Source: Sedimentibacter saalensis (lineage in GTDB: Bacteria; Bacillota; Clostridia; Tissierellales; Sedimentibacteraceae). Taken from it: 64,000 nt of DNA. Positions 1-8,815 of this stretch are shown in pieces. The notes beneath the pieces are model-generated. The model made no database searches. It was given only the letters and a program-made list of their open reading frames with translations, and was not told the origin of the DNA. The number at the start of each line of letters is the position of its first letter. Position 1 is the stretch's first letter. The DNA is taken from the NCBI RefSeq assembly GCF_007830175.1, contig NZ_VLKH01000003.1:186001-250000 (forward strand), given 5' to 3'. The position numbers and the translations under genes are program-made.

Positions 1-483
1 GATTTTTACATCTTCTCCCAGAAGCTTAAGTTCAACAGCAGCAACTCCCACGGAATGCATTATTCTGTTATCAATTCTTTCATCCATGGCTACGCTTGCA
101 GCAGAGCCTACAGCTATGCCTAAATCTCCTGTATTTAATGCGCATGGAACATCGGTATTTTTTAGTTTTTCTTCGCAATTTTCATATCCGCAAAATCCGC
201 AGTACTTGATTCCAAGTGGTTTAATCCTTGTCCCAAACAACACAACAATGTGAGAACTTAAAATGTTTTGTGCATCTCTTAAGAAATATTCAGGCCCTTT
301 GCCCTCATTAACCAGTTCTATCAGTTTTTCAGACAGCTTTACAACAGTATCTCCTTCGGCAATTGCTATTTCAATATTGTCAATTCCCTTGGCCTTTGGA
401 GCAGTCCTTGCTGCAGTCATCATTTTTTCAGCAGTCCTTCTTAAAACATCATTTCTGATTTCAAATTCATTTACAATACCCAT
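1..483 (-). CDS. DUF2148 ferredoxin-like domain protein (3' end outside window)
   Basis: The reading frame runs from an ATG at 483 to the window edge with no stop, so only the first 161 codons are seen. It begins MGIVNEFEIRNDVLRRTAEK, and a good AAAGGAG ribosome site lies just upstream. A nitroreductase-like stretch (TAARTAPKAKG) comes first. A cysteine cluster of the form CGFCGYxNC followed by a PCA motif comes later and probably binds an iron-sulfur cluster. This arrangement is typical of the DUF2148 family, whose function is unknown, although several members sit near redox genes. It is transcribed away from the GGDEF-EAL gene and shares the 484-834 intergenic region with it. The family assignment is by eye. 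Confidence 0.8.
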   Translation of the reverse strand, partial: MGIVNEFEIRNDVLRRTAEKMMTAARTAPKAKGIDNIEIAIAEGDTVVKLSEKLIELVNEGKGPEYFLRDAQNILSSHIVVLFGTRIKPLGIKYCGFCGYENCEEKLKNTDVPCALNTGDLGIAVGSAASVAMDERIDNRIMHSVGVAAVELKLLGEDVKI

Positions 484-730
484 AAAAACTCCTTTTGATA
501 CTAAGCTAACATTTGCACTATAAGTGCCAGCAAGTTTTTAAAAATTATACAGTAAAACTGATAAAACTTCAAGAACTTATTTGTAATGATAATTTTCAGC
601 CAATGGATTACATATTGTTTTGTTTTTTTATACTGAATTACAAATATGTTTATTATTTTGCTAATATTTTTTAACTATCTTTAAAACTCTTAAATTTCAA
701 AGAATATTCGCTGTCGAAAATATAGTTTTC

Positions 731-759
731 TTGATATTTTTTGCTGTCTATGTTAAAAT
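731..759 (+). promoter_or_regulatory. Probable sigma-A promoter of the GGDEF-EAL gene
   Basis: TTGATA at 731-736 and TAAAAT at 754-759 are separated by 17 bases, close to the housekeeping consensus. They lie about 75 bases before the ATG at 835. The rest of the 484-834 gap is AT-rich and shows no other gene or riboswitch that I recognise. Confidence 0.5.
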
Positions 760-834
760 TATTGTAATTTATGAAAGATTATTAACAGTGTAACAAAATA
801 TTCCAAAATTTGCATACATTGTTTTGAGGTACAT

Positions 835-3183
835 ATGGAATATAAGAAAGTTTATGTGAAGACTGTACTTACTTTAATATTGATATACTGCACATTTTTT
901 ATATCGTCTTTGTTCAGGTCGGATTTTTACGGAAATATTTTTTCGCCCATAGCATGCATGGCTACTCTTGTAATAATGTACCGAAATACATCTCGTATAA
1001 ATGGGAAGGCTCAGCCATTAAGCAAAAGAATTTGGGCATATCTTACCCTTGCAGTGCTGGCATGGACAATATCGGATATTGTATGGTCATTTTATTACTT
1101 TTTCACTCCTTTTAATCCTGGGGAGAGTCTTTTCCTGATACACTCTTATTCTGTTTCGAATGTTTTTATATTTGCAGCAGAAATTATATGTGCTGTTGAA
1201 ATTTTCAAAAAGTGGAACTTGCTTCAATTGATACTTGATTCAGTATCCATTGCCTTGTCAACAATAATTTTATTATGGGTTGTATACTTCAACAGCAGCT
1301 TTGAAATTGTTAAGATGATATCCCAGCAGCACATAGTGGACAACATAATGTTTGTACTTGACATTGCAGCGTTGATCGGCATACTTGTAACAGCTTTCTC
1401 AATTAGGCAGGGAAAGGTAAGCTTATACACCAAGTTGGTCATATACGGAGTCTTTGTTTTTATCCTTGGTGATTTGCACTACCTTTACCAGACTTTTTAT
1501 GACCTTTACAATCCCAACAGCATGACTGATTTTACATACATGGTTGGTTTCTTGCTCATTGCAATGGGATCAATTACAAAAAACTACTGGGAACATTTGA
1601 AAATAAGGGAAACTTTCTCATATATCAATGTAGGACTTCAGCACAGGCGTCTTACAATTTTTATATTTCCTGTAATTGCCCTTTTGTTCAGGAATTTTGA
1701 TGTTCAGATAATATCAAATTTTCTTGTAATCATAGTTTTTCGTGAAATAATGAGCTCATACATACAGAAATATATTGAACATGAAAGACTTCTTAGCAAG
1801 GAAAAGGAAATGAACATGCTGCTTGAAGATAAAATCAAACAAAGGACCATGGAAATTACCAAAAAGAACAAACAATTGGAAATCAAAAACACTGAACTTG
1901 ATTATATGTCAAAGAAAGATCATCTGACAAATTTGTACAACAGACGCTATTTTTTTGAGAAATTCAATAATGGTTTTTTATCCACATTAGATTCCGGAAG
2001 AACTGCATTGTTTTACATCGACCTTGATCGTTTCAAAATAATTAATGACATGTACGGTCATCATGTTGGTGACATGGCACTGATTGAAATATCCAGGAGG
2101 CTAAAATTATATGACAATGATGATTCAATACTGGCGAGGCTTGGGGGAGACGAGTTTGTTCTAGTGAAATATGGTGATTTTACATATGACGAATTTTCTC
2201 AACTGGCAGACTCTATCATACATGATTGCAATGCTCCCATTGAAATAGGCGAGTACATGCTTTATGTATCAGCCAGCATAGGAATATCCGTATACCCCGT
2301 AGATGCCAAGGACAGCTATACACTCATGAGAAATGCAGATTTGGCAATGCATGAAATGAAGGACAACGGAAAAAACGGTTTTATATTCTTTGATTCAAAA
2401 TTCAGCGACAAAGCAAAAAGAAAGCTTCTTTTGGAAAATTTGTTAAAAAGTGCAGATTACGACAAAGAATTCAGCATTTTATATCAGCCTCAGCTTAATA
2501 TTCACAGTAAAAAAATAATAGGAGCTGAAGCTCTTCTCAGGTGGAACAGCAAGGAGCTTGGGAGTGTTTCTCCAGAAGAATTCATTCCCATTGCAGAAGA
2601 AACAGACTGCATAAACAGCATTGGCCTATGGGTCATGGAACAAGCAATAAAACAATCTGCAAAATGGAACAAAATGTGCTACAATGTTAAAGTTGGAATA
2701 AATGTTTCTCCGAAGCAGCTGGACAGCAAAAATTTAATAGAGACACTCACAAGAATACTTGAGGAAAATAGTCTCTCTCCAAAGTATATAGACATTGAAA
2801 TAACTGAGAACGTGGCAGTAGCTGGTGAATACAAAATCCATCAGATAAACTCGCTTTTCGGAAGCCTTGGAGTATCAGTTTCTATAGATGACTTTGGTAC
2901 AGGCTATTCAGCACTTAGCTATCTGAAAATATTTCCTTTTGAAAGAATTAAAATTGCAAAACCTCTTATAGATGTTATTGCAACTGACAGTTTTGATTAT
3001 GAAATTGTAAAGGCAGTAATCACCCTTGCAAAATCCATAGGCATACGGACAATAGCTGAAGGGGTTGAATCCGAGGATCAGCTTGAAATACTCACAAGTC
3101 TTGGCTGTGATGAAGTTCAGGGATTCCTATTAGGAAGGCCCATGGATAAATATGAATTTGAAAAACTTTTAAAAAACAATTAG
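835..3183 (+). CDS. Membrane GGDEF-EAL cyclic-di-GMP turnover protein
   Basis: A 782-residue protein. The first ~310 residues carry about eight to ten hydrophobic segments, so this is a membrane sensor. A charged helical linker (about 320-360) follows, then a GGDEF domain with an intact GGDEF motif near residue 437. A C-terminal EAL domain has an EALLRW motif near residue 565. GGDEF domains make cyclic di-GMP and EAL domains degrade it. No RxxD inhibitory site is visible before GGDEF. In the EAL domain the Asn (GINVSP), Glu (ITEN), Asp pair (DDFGTG) and final Glu (AEGVE) are kept. The usual K-I-D motif reads KIA, so one metal-site Asp is lost and phosphodiesterase activity is uncertain. The start is preceded by GAGG at a suitable distance. 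The next gene follows after 37 bases on the same strand, so the two may be co-transcribed. Confidence 0.9.
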   Translation: MEYKKVYVKTVLTLILIYCTFFISSLFRSDFYGNIFSPIACMATLVIMYRNTSRINGKAQPLSKRIWAYLTLAVLAWTISDIVWSFYYFFTPFNPGESLFLIHSYSVSNVFIFAAEIICAVEIFKKWNLLQLILDSVSIALSTIILLWVVYFNSSFEIVKMISQQHIVDNIMFVLDIAALIGILVTAFSIRQGKVSLYTKLVIYGVFVFILGDLHYLYQTFYDLYNPNSMTDFTYMVGFLLIAMGSITKNYWEHLKIRETFSYINVGLQHRRLTIFIFPVIALLFRNFDVQIISNFLVIIVFREIMSSYIQKYIEHERLLSKEKEMNMLLEDKIKQRTMEITKKNKQLEIKNTELDYMSKKDHLTNLYNRRYFFEKFNNGFLSTLDSGRTALFYIDLDRFKIINDMYGHHVGDMALIEISRRLKLYDNDDSILARLGGDEFVLVKYGDFTYDEFSQLADSIIHDCNAPIEIGEYMLYVSASIGISVYPVDAKDSYTLMRNADLAMHEMKDNGKNGFIFFDSKFSDKAKRKLLLENLLKSADYDKEFSILYQPQLNIHSKKIIGAEALLRWNSKELGSVSPEEFIPIAEETDCINSIGLWVMEQAIKQSAKWNKMCYNVKVGINVSPKQLDSKNLIETLTRILEENSLSPKYIDIEITENVAVAGEYKIHQINSLFGSLGVSVSIDDFGTGYSALSYLKIFPFERIKIAKPLIDVIATDSFDYEIVKAVITLAKSIGIRTIAEGVESEDQLEILTSLGCDEVQGFLLGRPMDKYEFEKLLKNN

Positions 3184-3220
3184 ACACAACAATATGCATA
3201 CGTAATAATGGGGGGTAAAA

Positions 3221-4687
3221 ATGAAAAAAAGAATATGGACAGCATTATTAGCTTTCATGATAATGCTTACGGCAGTATTGCCGTCAAACGCATACGGGTT
3301 AGATTTGGATGTAAATGATCAGGCAAAGTTCATGCAAAATGCATTGAAGGGAATTTTGGGTTTTGAAGAAGTTTCTGATCTTACAATCGACAAGCCCGGA
3401 ATCAAAATTGAAAACAAAGTATACAACAACATATACATAACAAAAAATGTAAAAAACGGAAAAACAAATTTGAGCAATGTTGTTGTTACAGGTGGATTGT
3501 TTGTTGAAGGAACGGGGCAAAATTCAGTCTTTATTGAAAACTCGAATGTAAAGTGCCTCACAGTTAATAAAGAAGAAGGATCTGCAAAAATAATGGTAAA
3601 AGGCAGCACTGAAATTGATGCTGTAAAAATATATTCTGATACCACTTTGGAACAGCAAAGTCTGTCAGGTAATGGTTTTAAAGATATCAGCATTTATAAG
3701 GACATTCCTTTATCATTAAAAACAGACAAAAAAGTTTCCTGGTCTCTGGACAAAAAAATTGCATCTATTAATTCCCGCGGCGAATTTTTGGCAAAAGATC
3801 TGGGTGAAGTTATAATTTATGCAAAAAACAGCGGAATAAAATCAGAATTTTGCAAAATCAAAATTGTCGAGCCTGAAATACCAACAATTAAGATACTTGC
3901 CATAGGAAACTCATTTTCAAACGATTCATTGAGCATGGTATATGACATTGCCAAATCTGCAGGAATTGATGTGATTGCAGCCAACCTTAACTTCAACGGT
4001 TGCTCTCTTCAGACACACTGGATTAATGCAAGCAGCAACAACGCATATTACACTTATCAAAAATGGACATCCGACGGCATGAGTCAAAAGCCAAAACAAA
4101 CCATGAAAACAGCCTTGCTGGATGAAGATTGGGACTACATAATTCTGCAGCAGTATTCAGGATACTCGGGAATTTATACAACATTTAAGCCGTACCTCAA
4201 TTACCTTGCTTCATATGTAAAAGAATTGTCTCCAAATGCAAATCTGTCATTGAACATGACTTGGGCATACGCATCTGACAGCAGCCATTCAGACTATGGA
4301 AGCTACAGAAGAAACCAGGACACCATGTACAAAGCCATTGCCAAGACATACCAGCAGGCAGCTGATGAAAGCAAGATTCAAATAATTATTCCCTGCGGAA
4401 CATCAATTCAAAATGCAAGAACAAATCCATACCTGAAGTCCATAGGAGACGAGCTCACCAGGGATGGTTTCCACTTAAATGAAGAGATGGGAAGATACAT
4501 AGCAGGTCTTACAGTCTTTGAAACGTTAATTGTAAATGAGGAAAAAATCAACGTAGATCTGTATAATGATGTTACATTCATCCCAGGCAAAGACCAGGAC
4601 AAGAATCTGATCAAGTACGCAAAGAATTCTGTTATGGATGCTGTCAAAAAGCCTTTTAAAGTAACGGCTTTCAGTGCAAAAAAATAA
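3221..4687 (+). CDS. Secreted SGNH-like protein (DUF4886) with Ig-like domain
   Basis: A 488-residue exported protein. A clear signal peptide (MKKR, a hydrophobic core, then a cleavage site near SNAYG) covers residues 1-26. The middle part (about 160-215) looks like a bacterial Ig-like beta domain. From about residue 225 there is a DUF4886 domain, which belongs to the SGNH-hydrolase-like superfamily. Its nucleophile block is GNSFSND and its C-terminal block is DGFHLNEEMG, which supplies the D-x-x-H pair. Members are probably esterases or acylhydrolases acting on extracellular or cell-wall glycans, but the substrate here is unknown. The gene follows the cyclic-di-GMP gene closely, so its export may be coupled to that signalling. 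The start is set by a strong GGGGGG ribosome site before ATG. A terminator lies 55 bases after the stop. Confidence 0.8.
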   Translation: MKKRIWTALLAFMIMLTAVLPSNAYGLDLDVNDQAKFMQNALKGILGFEEVSDLTIDKPGIKIENKVYNNIYITKNVKNGKTNLSNVVVTGGLFVEGTGQNSVFIENSNVKCLTVNKEEGSAKIMVKGSTEIDAVKIYSDTTLEQQSLSGNGFKDISIYKDIPLSLKTDKKVSWSLDKKIASINSRGEFLAKDLGEVIIYAKNSGIKSEFCKIKIVEPEIPTIKILAIGNSFSNDSLSMVYDIAKSAGIDVIAANLNFNGCSLQTHWINASSNNAYYTYQKWTSDGMSQKPKQTMKTALLDEDWDYIILQQYSGYSGIYTTFKPYLNYLASYVKELSPNANLSLNMTWAYASDSSHSDYGSYRRNQDTMYKAIAKTYQQAADESKIQIIIPCGTSIQNARTNPYLKSIGDELTRDGFHLNEEMGRYIAGLTVFETLIVNEEKINVDLYNDVTFIPGKDQDKNLIKYAKNSVMDAVKKPFKVTAFSAKK

Positions 4688-4741
4688 AACAAATTCAAGG
4701 CATCTTGTTAATGTCATTAAATTAAGATAATGCCTTAAAAG

Positions 4742-4766
4742 AACAGAGTAAAACTCTGTTTTTTTT
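4742..4766 (+). terminator. Intrinsic terminator after the DUF4886 gene
   Basis: An 8-bp perfect stem (AACAGAGT/ACTCTGTT) with a 3-base loop is followed by six further T residues. It closes the GGDEF-EAL/DUF4886 unit. Confidence 0.8.
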
Positions 4767-5054
4767 ATGTAATTTTTTAAAAACATCTTTATGATTTACA
4801 ATCGGCTTTATCTGATTGCATTGCAAACTGTTAATTAACAAAAATTATTAAATCTTCATTGTTGGAATTTAATATAATTTAAACTTCAAGCACTGTCAAC
4901 AGGTGCCAATGTTTTATAAAGGTACATATAATAGCATAAAAAGGTAAGTTAGAAGCAGCTCTTCTGTTAAAGGAGCTGAAGTAACTGTTTATGACATATA
5001 TTAATTATTATTTCTTCAAGGCTATAGATTAATCAAATGTTTAAGGAGATATAA
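4767..5054. other. AT-rich intergenic leader, no gene seen
   Basis: No coding frame of note. A short imperfect hairpin, AGCTCTT with AAGGAGCT (about 4957-4978), could be part of the 5' leader of the downstream SpoIID-like gene. I do not recognise it as a known riboswitch. Confidence 0.4.
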
Positions 5055-6494
5055 ATGTTTTTATTAAATAATTATTATCATAACAATACAGACTTGATTA
5101 TAAATATACCAGGAATTCCAGCAGAATTTGTAACTATTCCTGAATATATAACGGTGCATTTAGATCGCCCTGATGAAGTTGCTGAAAATATAACCGTACC
5201 ATTTATTGATTACATTAAAAACGTAGCATCTTCAGAACTATATCCTACCTGGCCTGAAAACGCATTAAGAGCAAATATACATGCTATTGTTTCTGTTGCA
5301 TTAAACAGGTATATCTTAGAATGGTACAGGTCAAGAGGATATGAATTTGACATTACAAATTCAACACAATTTGATCAGGCATTTGTTAAAGGCAGGGGTA
5401 TATATGAAAGCATTGATAGAATTGTTAATGAAATATTCAATGATTATGTTATCAGAGATGGTCAAGTAATACCGCTTTTTACAACATTTTGTGATGGAAG
5501 GTTGACTAGTTGCAATGGATTGTTTCAGTGGGGAAGTGTAGATTTAGCTGAACAAGGTTATACTCCCATGGATATTTTAAAATATTATTTTGGAGATGAT
5601 ATTTCTTTAGTTGAAAATGCCCCCGTTGGAGGTGTAGGTTTGGCATATCCCGGAGAGCCGCTTATGCCTGGTGATTCAAGCATTATTATATTGAGACAAC
5701 AATTAGGTTTAAACAGGATAGCAATGAATTTTCCTGCCATACCCCAAATAGCTCCTACAAATGGCTATTATGGGGAATCTACAGAAAATACAGTCAGAGA
5801 GTTCCAAAGAATCTTTAATTTGCCTGTAACAGGAATAATAGATAAAGCTACATTTTATAAAATAAGACAAATTTACGCAGCGGTTTCCAAGTTATCCGAA
5901 TTAGTAGTTGAAGGTTCGATATATGAACAAATAATCGAAATATCAAAAGATGCTTTTTTAAAAGGAGACATAAGGCCTGGCGTTGATCTGTTACAATATC
6001 TGCTAAGTGTTATGTCAGTTTTCTACCAATCTGTACCAAGTGTTGCGATAACAGGAATATTTGATGAACAAACCAGGGTTGCTGTCATTGAATTTCAAAA
6101 AGTTATGGGTCTGCCGGCAACGGGTATTGCAGATAAAGATACATTAAACCTTTTGATTAGGGCTGCACTTGGAATATTCTCCACATTGCCTCCAAAAGAA
6201 GTATATATTCCCTATTTAAGATTTCCGGGTTTACCTTACAGAAAAGGTGAGGGTAGAGAAAGCCCCGGCATATTGATAGCACAAGAAATGTTATCTTATA
6301 TATCGTTGGCTATTCCATCGATCTCCTATATAAGCGAAGATGGCATATTTGGAGAAGAAACAGAAAGAGCAGTAATAGCTTTTCAACAAATGTTTGGATT
6401 AGAGGCGACAGGAGTGATAGATGAAGCTACGTGGAATGAATTATCAAGAGTCTATATGCAGCAGAGATATGGCGAGCTTCAACCGACATTATAA
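5055..6494 (+). CDS. SpoIID-like domain protein with three peptidoglycan-binding repeats
   Basis: A 479-residue protein. Residues ~25-195 resemble the SpoIID/LytB amidase-enhancer domain (ITVHLDRPDE, a TWPENALRANIHAI stretch, CNGLFQWGSVDLAEQG). Three PG_binding_1-type repeats follow at about 205-275, 310-370 and 395-470. Each ends with a phrase such as VREFQRIFNLPVTGIIDKAT. The family is common in clostridia and is expected to bind and remodel cell-wall or spore peptidoglycan. No signal peptide is visible, which is typical of proteins acting in the mother cell or forespore. The start ATG has an AAGGAGAT ribosome site. The small beta-sandwich protein downstream resembles a domain that accompanies this family, so they probably work together. 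Confidence 0.8.
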   Translation: MFLLNNYYHNNTDLIINIPGIPAEFVTIPEYITVHLDRPDEVAENITVPFIDYIKNVASSELYPTWPENALRANIHAIVSVALNRYILEWYRSRGYEFDITNSTQFDQAFVKGRGIYESIDRIVNEIFNDYVIRDGQVIPLFTTFCDGRLTSCNGLFQWGSVDLAEQGYTPMDILKYYFGDDISLVENAPVGGVGLAYPGEPLMPGDSSIIILRQQLGLNRIAMNFPAIPQIAPTNGYYGESTENTVREFQRIFNLPVTGIIDKATFYKIRQIYAAVSKLSELVVEGSIYEQIIEISKDAFLKGDIRPGVDLLQYLLSVMSVFYQSVPSVAITGIFDEQTRVAVIEFQKVMGLPATGIADKDTLNLLIRAALGIFSTLPPKEVYIPYLRFPGLPYRKGEGRESPGILIAQEMLSYISLAIPSISYISEDGIFGEETERAVIAFQQMFGLEATGVIDEATWNELSRVYMQQRYGELQPTL

Positions 6495-6669
6495 ATATTT
6501 AACAAACAAAAATGACTAAGGTCATAAAACATGAATTATTAAAGTGCAAAATTAAGACAAAGCAAAACACCAGCTAAAGAAATATTACATATGATAAGTT
6601 CTTTATAAATAAACTCCATCACTCTACTGCATATATTAAAGTATAAGCTTTAAGAAAGGAAATGATATA

Positions 6670-7089
6670 ATGTTGTACTCAATTCGTTCATATAATAGAT
6701 TAAATGCAAGTGAAACTGGTATACTAGACATTAGAGTATCAGATAATAGAAACAGACCTATATCAAAAGCTTTTGTTAGTATTGCTAAAATTTCTTATAC
6801 AGGTCAATATAATGAAAGTGCAGAAGGTATAGTAATAGCAGAATTATATACAGATAATAATGGTATAGTCCATATAGAATTACCAGTATTAAATGAGTTA
6901 ATAGGTAGTAATGAATTTTATTCTGCGAGCATTTCTGACGAAGGATATTATAACGCGTATATTTACTATATTCAAATATGGCCTAATATGGCCGCTTCAT
7001 ATGAGGTAGGCTTAACCCCAAGGATCAGTGGAGAAGAAAGATTTAAATTTATTTTTCAACCCCAAAAAGGAACCATTCATGAACACTAA
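6670..7089 (+). CDS. Small carboxypeptidase-regulatory-like beta-sandwich protein
   Basis: A 139-residue protein without signal peptide. The core reads as a transthyretin/carboxypeptidase regulatory-like fold: LDIRVSDNRNRPISKAFVSI, then a Gly at a turn before IVHIELPVL, then a GYYNAYIYYIQIWPN strand pair and EVGLTPR. In clostridia I recall this type of domain alongside SpoIID-like/PG-binding proteins such as the one 175 bases upstream. A shared wall- or spore-coat-related role is therefore likely but not proven. A similar domain appears at the N-terminus of the DctP-like protein at 32705-33982. A good AGAAAGGAAATGATATA ribosome region precedes the ATG. Confidence 0.65.
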   Translation: MLYSIRSYNRLNASETGILDIRVSDNRNRPISKAFVSIAKISYTGQYNESAEGIVIAELYTDNNGIVHIELPVLNELIGSNEFYSASISDEGYYNAYIYYIQIWPNMAASYEVGLTPRISGEERFKFIFQPQKGTIHEH

Positions 7090-7107
7090 AAAATAAATCG
7101 CCGGAAA

Positions 7108-7148
7108 TAAAAAAAGTCAATTGAAAGTGCACAAACTTACAATTGACT
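7108..7148 (-). terminator. Terminator of the aro operon (minus strand)
   Basis: AGTCAATTG (7115-7123) pairs with CAATTGACT (7140-7148). An inner AAGT/ACTT pairing extends the stem, and on the minus strand it is followed by a run of T residues. It lies just beyond the aroK stop and would end the aro transcript. Confidence 0.7.
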
Positions 7149-7171
7149 ATAATTCTATGATTCTATTTGTC

Positions 7172-7214
7172 ACAAGATGTTTAACTTAATGACATTGGGC
7201 ATCTTGTCTTTTTA
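7172..7214 (+). terminator. Terminator for the plus-strand gene at 6670
   Basis: ACAAGATG (7172-7179) pairs with CATCTTGT (7200-7207) and is followed by a T-rich stretch on the plus strand. It overlaps the end of aroK on the other strand, so the convergent genes share a double-terminator region. Confidence 0.65.
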
Positions 7215-7703
7215 TTTTACAACTCTTTTGATAATATCCTGTACAACTTCTGAAATATCTCCTGAATTGGACACTTCTATATCACAGTATTCCTTGTACA
7301 AGTCTATTCTTTCATCATATAAATCATATACTTTTTTTATTCCGTCCTTGAGGAGGGGGCGGGTGCTCATATCTATGTCAGCTACTATGTCTTCAACACA
7401 TCTGTTTATGAACACAATGGTGGAGCTTTGTTTAAGGAAGTCAATATTTTCTTTCCTTTTTATTATTCCTCCGCCTGCAGATATGATGCAGCTATCCATT
7501 TTACTCAGCTCTTCGGCGCATCTTGTTTCTGCATCCCTGAAACATTCCTCGCTTATAGCAAAAAGTTCCTTGATTGTTTTATGTTCTTTTTTTTCAATAT
7601 GTTCATCCATATCTATAAACTTCATACAAAGCTTTTGGGAAACCATGAGTCCAATTGTGCTTTTGCCGCTTCCGGGCATTCCAATCAATACAATGTTTTT
7701 CAT
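7212..7703 (-). CDS. aroK: Shikimate kinase
   Basis: A 163-residue P-loop kinase that phosphorylates shikimate to shikimate 3-phosphate with ATP. The Walker A motif GMPGSGKST sits at residues 8-16. The DMDEHIE segment carries the Asp that binds shikimate and Mg2+, followed by RDAE and the SAGGGI glycine motif. The lid region shows STRPLL with the conserved Arg. The length is normal. Its ATG overlaps the aroC stop by four bases (ATGA), the usual sign of translational coupling. It is the last gene of the six-gene aro operon that starts with the leader peptide at 13335. Confidence 0.95.
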   Translation of the reverse strand: MKNIVLIGMPGSGKSTIGLMVSQKLCMKFIDMDEHIEKKEHKTIKELFAISEECFRDAETRCAEELSKMDSCIISAGGGIIKRKENIDFLKQSSTIVFINRCVEDIVADIDMSTRPLLKDGIKKVYDLYDERIDLYKEYCDIEVSNSGDISEVVQDIIKRVVK

Positions 7704-8815
7704 ATGTCACCTTTAGTTTTGTTGAAAAAAATTTCACCTTCCCGTTCCATGATTAAATCAAGAACAACAAGTGCGGCAGCTGCATCAATAACAGGAATCG
7801 CTCTTTGCACAATGCAGGGGTCGTGACGTCCGCTTACTTGCAGTGTTGTGTTTTCCATGGTTGAAACATCTATTGTTTCCTGCAGCTTTGAAATTGACGG
7901 TGTAGGCTTTATAGCCGTCCTGAAAACAACCGGCATTCCGTTTGTAATGCCCCCCAGGATTCCGCCATTGTTGTTGCTTTTTAAAAACACGTTTCCTTCC
8001 TGTGTATAGTATGGGTCGTTTGACTCTGATCCCCTCATGTTTGTTATGTTGAAACCCTGTCCGAACTCAATTCCCTTTACTGCAGGTATGGAAAAAATCA
8101 TGTGTGAAATTTTGCTCTCAACAGAATCAAAGAATGGTTCACCGTATCCTGCTGGAATGTTGAGTATGATTGTTTCTGCAACTCCCCCAACAGAATCACC
8201 CTCTTCTTTAGCTTTCAATATTTCATGCTGCATGAGTTTTTTTGCTTGCTGATCTATGACAGGAAAATCCATGCTTCTTATATTCACAACAGTCTCGGGA
8301 TTTTCTTCAAAACTACTGTTATCAGCAATTCCATATATTTTTTTAATTCTTGTACCTATTAATATTCCCTTGTAATTTTCAAGAACCTGCATGGCAAGTG
8401 CACCTGCGAACAAAAGAGGAGCTGTTATTCTTCCCGAAAAGTGTCCTCCTCCCCGATAATCATTGAAGCCTGAATATTTCACATGGCCCGTATAATCCGC
8501 ATGGCCAGGGCGCATGGCATACTTAAGATACGAATAGTCTTTTGACCTTGTATCCTCATTTAATATAATTGCGCAAAGGGGGCTTCCTGTAGTCTTTCCT
8601 TCAAACAAGCCGCTTACAACACTTGGCTTGTCGCTTTCCTTCCTTGCTGTTGAAAAACTGTCTTTCCCGGGGGCACGCCTCTCCATTTGACTTTCTATGA
8701 AGTTCATGTCTATTTCCAGACCGGAAGGCAGGCCGTCTATTACAACGCCTATGGCACCGCCGTGAGATTCACCGAATATGCTTACTTTTAATTTATTGCC
8801 TATCATTGAACTCAT
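7700..8815 (-). CDS. aroC: Chorismate synthase
   Basis: A 371-residue FMN-dependent enzyme converting 5-enolpyruvylshikimate 3-phosphate to chorismate. Typical features are GESHGGAIGVVIDGLPSG near the N-terminus, RRAPGKDSFSTARKESD, the RPGHADYTG segment, and the GGGHFSGR signature with its catalytic His and Arg. Late in the chain come NNGGILGGITNGMP and a SGRHDPCIVQRAIPV stretch with the conserved Arg-His-Asp. Full family length. The start overlaps the end of aroA by 23 bases and is preceded by GGGGTGAAATAA. The enzyme needs reduced flavin, which suits an anaerobe. Confidence 0.96.
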   Translation of the reverse strand: MSSMIGNKLKVSIFGESHGGAIGVVIDGLPSGLEIDMNFIESQMERRAPGKDSFSTARKESDKPSVVSGLFEGKTTGSPLCAIILNEDTRSKDYSYLKYAMRPGHADYTGHVKYSGFNDYRGGGHFSGRITAPLLFAGALAMQVLENYKGILIGTRIKKIYGIADNSSFEENPETVVNIRSMDFPVIDQQAKKLMQHEILKAKEEGDSVGGVAETIILNIPAGYGEPFFDSVESKISHMIFSIPAVKGIEFGQGFNITNMRGSESNDPYYTQEGNVFLKSNNNGGILGGITNGMPVVFRTAIKPTPSISKLQETIDVSTMENTTLQVSGRHDPCIVQRAIPVIDAAAALVVLDLIMEREGEIFFNKTKGDI

